This document shows, in pieces, positions 59,346-64,000 of a stretch of DNA of 64,000 nt. The stretch spans positions 2,976,001 to 3,040,000 of the forward strand of contig NZ_JBBOCT010000001.1 of the NCBI RefSeq assembly GCF_038002605.1, written 5' to 3'. The DNA is from Bacillus sp. FSL K6-3431. GTDB taxonomy: Bacteria > Bacillota > Bacilli > Bacillales > Bacillaceae_C. The translations under genes and the position numbers were made by a program. The notes under the pieces are model-generated. The model saw nothing but the letters and a program-made list of their open reading frames with translations. It was not told the origin of the DNA and searched no databases. Every line of letters starts with the position of its first letter. Within the stretch, counting starts at the first letter, position 1.

Positions 59346-60134
59346 ATGAAAGCAAACTTTTTATATTTACTCGTTTTCTCATTAATCATTATCACTACTG
59401 CTGAATTCATTGGTTTTCAACTGATTACAATCGGTTCAGTGAATATTGGTATACTACCGCTGGTATTCGCTATTCTACTTACGATGTTCCTAGGCTTCCA
59501 AGTCTTTCGAAAAGGAATATTAAAAAAGGTTTTTAGTAAAGGGAATATTGGATTTGCAAATAAATATTTATTATTTCTTATGCTACCTTTAATGGCAAGA
59601 TACGGTGCTGATGTGGCTCCTCATATTAAAGAAATCTTGAAAATCGGCTGGGTGTTCCTTTTACAGGAGGTCGGAAATTTAGGTACTGTTTTAATTGGAC
59701 TTCCAATCGCTATTTTAATCGGCCTAAGACGTGAAGCAATTGGCGCGACACTCGGAATAGGCAGGGAAGGTGAACTTGCATATATTTCTGAAAAATACAC
59801 ACTCGATTCCAGTGAAGGTAGAGGGGTACTCTCTCTTTATATTATCGGAACACTTTTCGGCGCTATTTTCTTCAGTATTTTCGCACCGTTATTATTAGAC
59901 TTAGGCTTCAGAGTCGAGGCATTAGCAATGGCATCCGGAGTAGGATCTGCAAGCATGATGACAGCCGCATCTGCCACTTTAGTCGCTCGACTACCAGAGA
60001 TGGGAAGTACAATTACTGCCTATGCAGCTGCCAGTCAGCTACTAACAAGTTTTTTAGGAACATTCACGATGGTGTTTTTAGCAGTGCCACTTCAGAAGTT
60101 TATGTATAACTTAATGGTTAGGGATGGTAAATAA
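59346..60134 (+). CDS. DUF3100 family membrane protein
   Basis: About 262 residues with seven or eight hydrophobic segments. It contains VGSASMMTAASATLVARLPEM near residue 195, a Gly/Ala/Ser-rich stretch like the substrate loops of secondary carriers. GGAGAC lies nine bases before ATG 59346 and only three before the in-frame ATG at 59340. The family has no known function. It overlaps the next gene by one base and follows the M20 gene by 19 bases, so the three work together; I infer transport of the M20 substrate. Confidence 0.78.
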   Translation: MKANFLYLLVFSLIIITTAEFIGFQLITIGSVNIGILPLVFAILLTMFLGFQVFRKGILKKVFSKGNIGFANKYLLFLMLPLMARYGADVAPHIKEILKIGWVFLLQEVGNLGTVLIGLPIAILIGLRREAIGATLGIGREGELAYISEKYTLDSSEGRGVLSLYIIGTLFGAIFFSIFAPLLLDLGFRVEALAMASGVGSASMMTAASATLVARLPEMGSTITAYAAASQLLTSFLGTFTMVFLAVPLQKFMYNLMVRDGK

Positions 60135-60619
60135 TGGACAAGGGATTAAATAAATATATTAAATATGCACTCGTATTATTACTCAGCTTAGGGCTTATCT
60201 TATTCACACAGCAAATCAAATTAATTAAAAATCCTGACTCTACTCCGATTACTTGGTTGACGATGTATGGAATGGCATTACTATGGCTCTTTTCCTTCAT
60301 CGGCATCTTAATATCAGATTTAGTAAAGAAAGTACCCGTGAAGATCCTTCAAAGTTTCCCAATCTTAGGATGGGTATCAATTGTTTCTCTTATTTTTTGT
60401 TTGATTTCAGAATCATTTGTCAAAGCGATCGGAGCGGTAGATTTCCTTTCAATCACGACGCCAATTTTGACCTATGCTGGAATTTCTGTAGCAGATCGTT
60501 TAGTCGATCTTCGAAAAATATCCTGGAAAATTGCGATTGTAGCAGTGTTCGTTTTCATGGGCACATATCTCGGAAGTGCCGTTCTCGCACAATTCGGACT
60601 TTATATTACAGGAAGTTAA
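60134..60619 (+). CDS. Small integral membrane protein, partner of DUF3100
   Basis: A 161-residue protein with about five hydrophobic segments and no recognised domain. Its start codon overlaps the stop of the DUF3100 gene (TAATG). A stretch SITTPILTYAGISVADRL near residue 108 is conserved-looking, as a carrier half might be. It could be the second subunit of a two-part carrier. Family not recognised. Confidence 0.75.
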   Translation: MDKGLNKYIKYALVLLLSLGLILFTQQIKLIKNPDSTPITWLTMYGMALLWLFSFIGILISDLVKKVPVKILQSFPILGWVSIVSLIFCLISESFVKAIGAVDFLSITTPILTYAGISVADRLVDLRKISWKIAIVAVFVFMGTYLGSAVLAQFGLYITGS

Positions 60620-60705
60620 CCCATATGTAAAACGAGGTTGATTAAGATCTACTTCGTATCTTTACAAGAATAAATATGTTCTAACTGGATAACTTAAAAC
60701 GACAA

Positions 60706-60748
60706 ATAACAAGCATTATTGTCCTCATCGGTCAACAACGCTTGTTAT
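60706..60748. terminator. Hairpin between convergent genes
   Basis: ATAACAAGC (60706-60714) pairs with GCTTGTTAT (60740-60748) around a 25-base loop. It lacks a clear T run, so only a weak terminator. Confidence 0.45.
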
Positions 60749-60793
60749 CCAATTATATATAATTAACATAAAATGTATGAAGTAAATTTATCA

Positions 60794-61696
60794 CTATTGA
60801 TATTCCGTTAACGTCTGGAAAAAATCCTTCAGAAATTCATAAAACAATAATTCTGTAGGCATAAGTTCCCGGTCTCTTGGAATGATCACTCCAACAGTAC
60901 GAGTGACATTAGTTTCCAAAATTGATGCTTTCACTGTTGCTCTCGGCAAACTGTCAATAAGCGTGATTTCAGGTAGCATTGTTACACCGAGCCCTGCAGA
61001 GACAAGACCTTTAATTGCGTCAATATCTTTTCCTTCAAATGATACATCAGGAACGAATCCATGTTGCTGGCAAGCCTGGATTACTACATCACGTAGAATA
61101 TAACCTTTTGGCGACAAGATAAATGGGTCATTTCGTAAATCATCTAATGCAATAGAGCGTTTGCTTGCAAGTGGGTGACTTGAATACAAAAGCGCAACAA
61201 GCTTTTCTACAAATAGAATTTCACTTTGCACCCGACGCTCCTGCATCGGAAGAGGTCCCATTAGCGCCATATCAATTTCACCTTTTATAACAGAATCGAT
61301 TAAACGATAATAGGAATCTTGATGTAGCTGAAATTTCACGTCTGGATGTTTTTTTCGAAAAGTAGAGATAACAGTTGGCAATAGATGCGCAGCTAAGCTA
61401 CTAGGGAAGCCGATCCTCACAGTGCCTTTTTCAGGATCTAAACATTCGTTTATTTCTCTTTTTGCTTGCTCTATTACATCCATAGCCTGTTGCATTTTTT
61501 CTAAAAACATTTTGCCAATTGGAGTTAAGCGAATATTTCTGCCTTCCCTGATAAACAGATCGACGCCAAGCTCGGCTTCCAAATTAACGATTTGCCGGCT
61601 AACAGCCGATTGCGCTACATGTAAAGCATCCGCTGCACCTGTCATATGTTCGCGTTTTGCTACCTCTATAAAATATTGGATTTGTCTTAGTTCCAA
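60794..61696 (-). CDS. gltC: LysR-type regulator GltC
   Basis: About 301 residues: an N-terminal winged helix (MELRQIQYFIEVAKREHMTGAA-type start, AQSAVSRQIVNLE near residue 28) and an effector domain with KGLVSAGLGVTMLPE near 220. Colinear with B. subtilis GltC along its whole length. The start is TTG 61696 after GAGGGTGAG, matching the MELRQ start of GltC; the ATG at 61720 would add eight residues. GltC activates glutamate synthesis (gltAB) in B. subtilis; here the divergent neighbour is an NADP-type glutamate dehydrogenase, about 170 bases away. Confidence 0.87.
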   Translation of the reverse strand: MELRQIQYFIEVAKREHMTGAADALHVAQSAVSRQIVNLEAELGVDLFIREGRNIRLTPIGKMFLEKMQQAMDVIEQAKREINECLDPEKGTVRIGFPSSLAAHLLPTVISTFRKKHPDVKFQLHQDSYYRLIDSVIKGEIDMALMGPLPMQERRVQSEILFVEKLVALLYSSHPLASKRSIALDDLRNDPFILSPKGYILRDVVIQACQQHGFVPDVSFEGKDIDAIKGLVSAGLGVTMLPEITLIDSLPRATVKASILETNVTRTVGVIIPRDRELMPTELLFYEFLKDFFQTLTEYQ

Positions 61697-61755
61697 AAAT
61701 CTCACCCTCTTCCGGACCAATCTAATTATAGCATGAATCTTATCTCAATTTCATA

Positions 61756-61784
61756 TTGCTTAGATTGATTGCAAAAGATAAAAT
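61756..61784 (+). promoter_or_regulatory. Promoter of gdhA with LysR-type binding repeats
   Basis: TTGCTT (61756-61761), 17 bases, TAAAAT (61779-61784). ATCT/AGAT repeats around 61735-61778 (ATCTTATCTC and TTAGATTG) resemble the half-sites of GltC boxes. Confidence 0.55.
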
Positions 61785-61861
61785 ATTTACAAGAAGTTTT
61801 TTATGTGCGATTGGAAATTTATGTATGCACTCTTGTGGAGAGTAGCGGAAAAGGAGTGTAA

Positions 61862-63247
<1,386 letters not shown>

Positions 63248-63256
63248 GATATGTAA

Positions 63257-63298
63257 AAAAGACGATCCCTTCACTTTCGTGAAAGGATCGTCTTTTTA
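63257..63298 (+). terminator. Terminator of gdhA
   Basis: An 18-base stem (63257-63274 with 63279-63296) with a TTTC loop, nearly perfect and flanked by A and T runs. Confidence 0.9.
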
Positions 63299-63358
63299 TG
63301 TATGTAATCACATCAACACCAGTGAAATAACGATAGACACTTTGTATTCTTTAGACAA

Positions 63359-63395
63359 AAAAAGCGTAGATGAGAAAATCTCATCTACGCTTTTT
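63359..63395 (-). terminator. Terminator of the cold-shock gene
   Basis: AAAAAGCGTAGATGAG (63359-63374) pairs perfectly over 16 bases with 63380-63395; on the minus strand it ends in a T run. Confidence 0.9.
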
Positions 63396-63403
63396 AATGT
63401 TAA

Positions 63404-63604
63404 TTATAATTTAACAACGTTAGCTGCTTGGTCGCCGCGGTTGCCTTGAGTGATTTCAAAGCTTACTTTTTGACCTTCTTCAAGTGATTTGAAGCCGTCT
63501 CCAGTGATTGCTGAGAAATGTACGAATACGTCTTCTCCGCCTTCAACTTCGATGAAACCGAAACCTTTGTCTGCGTTAAACCATTTTACTGTACCTTGAT
63601 TCAT
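63404..63604 (-). CDS. Cold-shock protein, CspA/CspD family
   Basis: A 66-residue single-domain RNA/DNA chaperone. RNP1 is KGFGFIEV near residue 13 and RNP2 is VFVHFSAI near residue 26, with the usual VKWFN start and ANVVKL end. CTGGAGG lies close before the ATG. The roughly 130-base leader holds a large hairpin (63653-63710), so control at the RNA level is likely. It is very close to CspD/CspB of Bacillus; which paralogue cannot be told from one copy. Confidence 0.95.
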   Translation of the reverse strand: MNQGTVKWFNADKGFGFIEVEGGEDVFVHFSAITGDGFKSLEEGQKVSFEITQGNRGDQAANVVKL

Positions 63605-63652
63605 TATGAAAAACCTCCAGAAATTTGTTACTTAATAGCGATGTAAAACAAA

Positions 63653-63710
63653 AATTCACATGCTTTCTCGGTTATACCATCAAAATATAATCCGAGAAAA
63701 CATGTGAATT
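63653..63710 (-). promoter_or_regulatory. Large hairpin in the cold-shock leader RNA
   Basis: A 19-base arm (63653-63671) pairs with 63692-63710 with one mismatch around a 20-base AT-rich loop. On the transcribed strand TTTTTGTTTTAC follows. It lies between the promoter and the ribosome binding site, so it may act as an attenuator or a temperature-responsive structure. Confidence 0.65.
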
Positions 63711-63741
63711 ATAAGATTTAGTACTTATTAAGTGTATATAG

Positions 63742-63770
63742 AGCATACCATGACCAGAAGTAGAATGCAA
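63742..63770 (-). promoter_or_regulatory. Promoter of the cold-shock gene
   Basis: TTGCAT (63770-63765), 17 bases, TATGCT (63747-63742) with an extended TGG before the -10 box. Expected start near 63735, giving a leader of about 130 bases. Confidence 0.75.
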
Positions 63771-63855
63771 ATTCTTTTTAAAGATAACCCATATACCATG
63801 TTTTTATCTACGAATATATTAACAAAGACTCACAATACTCGCCTTCTTATTACGT

Positions 63856-64000
63856 TAAACTAACAGATCCTCCCTATTCAATTGCACGAAATCGACTTCA
63901 AAACCCATATCCTCTAGCATCCGCTTGTCGGAAAAACTTTCCTGTCCTTCCGTCGTTAAGTAATCCCCAATAAATATTGAATTTGCCGGATAAAGTCCAA
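63856..64000 (-). CDS. bioB: Biotin synthase BioB, C-terminal fragment at window edge
   Basis: Only the last 47 or so codons are in the window. They read [16 protein letters not shown], then [14 protein letters not shown], and stop at 63856; both stretches are typical of the end of BioB, the radical-SAM enzyme that inserts sulfur into dethiobiotin. The rest, including its iron-sulfur motifs, lies beyond base 64000. No clear terminator was seen between it and the cold-shock promoter. Confidence 0.75.

Overview
The window reads as a low-GC Gram-positive chromosome segment from the Bacillaceae. It is AT-rich, has strong AGGAGG-type ribosome binding sites, and uses TTG and GTG starts. It carries Bacillus-type genes (namZ, murQ, murP, tcyP, ywbE and ywbD types, ylbL type, gltC) and an rRNA operon followed by a tRNA array in the same order as part of the Bacillus trnB array. 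The genus cannot be fixed from sequence alone; a halotolerant Oceanobacillus/Virgibacillus-like relative is a guess.

Region 1 (1-13.5 kb, all minus strand) is a peptidoglycan amino-sugar salvage island. Reading in transcription order it encodes a BadF-type MurNAc/GlcNAc kinase, AnmK, a tandem-GNAT protein, MurQ, an AmiE-like serine hydrolase, a PIG-L deacetylase, a complete ABC sugar importer (lipoprotein, two permeases, MsmX-type ATPase), a YesL-type membrane protein, the exo-muramidase NamZ and a second tandem-GNAT protein cut by the window edge. NamZ and the AmiE-like protein lack signal peptides, so the set looks built to import oligomeric or unphosphorylated muropeptides and degrade them in the cytoplasm. 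After a chemotaxis receptor (14.1-15.8 kb) a second, PTS-based route follows: murQ (second copy) and murP. A near-palindromic 15-mer, TGAAATnnTATTTTA, lies at both promoters and suggests one shared regulator that is not in the window.

Region 2 (19-34.8 kb) is mixed housekeeping: a coiled-coil small protein, CynX-type MFS carrier, quinone oxidoreductase, BrkB-type membrane protein, cystine symporter TcyP, a 48-residue basic protein with a SigB-like promoter, a second chemotaxis receptor, an LD-carboxypeptidase (again cell-wall recycling), an AAA ATPase, YwbE, a DUF1646 membrane protein, CutC, leucyl aminopeptidase, an RlmI-type methyltransferase and an acyl-CoA dehydrogenase.

Region 3 (35-44.6 kb) is a second carbohydrate locus: Gfo/Idh/MocA oxidoreductase, TIM-barrel isomerase/epimerase, LplABC-type importer, 2-hydroxyacid dehydrogenase, zinc-type alcohol dehydrogenase and a divergent ROK repressor. 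Its substrate is unknown. Region 4 (44.8-50.5 kb) holds a DUF1002 protein, a YlbL/SepM-like PDZ-Lon protease, a decayed MFS pseudogene, a guanine-deaminase-like gene with an orphan purC, and an M20 amidohydrolase.

Region 5 (50.8-57.4 kb, minus strand) is one rRNA operon: tandem promoters, 16S, 23S, 5S, then tRNAs Glu-Val-Lys-Met-Ile2-Ser-fMet-Asp-Phe-His-Gly. The 23S-5S spacer carries two repeat elements. Region 6 (58-64 kb) holds an M20 peptidase/DUF3100/membrane protein operon, gltC divergent from an NADP-type glutamate dehydrogenase, a cold-shock gene with a large leader hairpin, and the 3' end of bioB. No CRISPR array, prophage, integrase or insertion sequence was seen.
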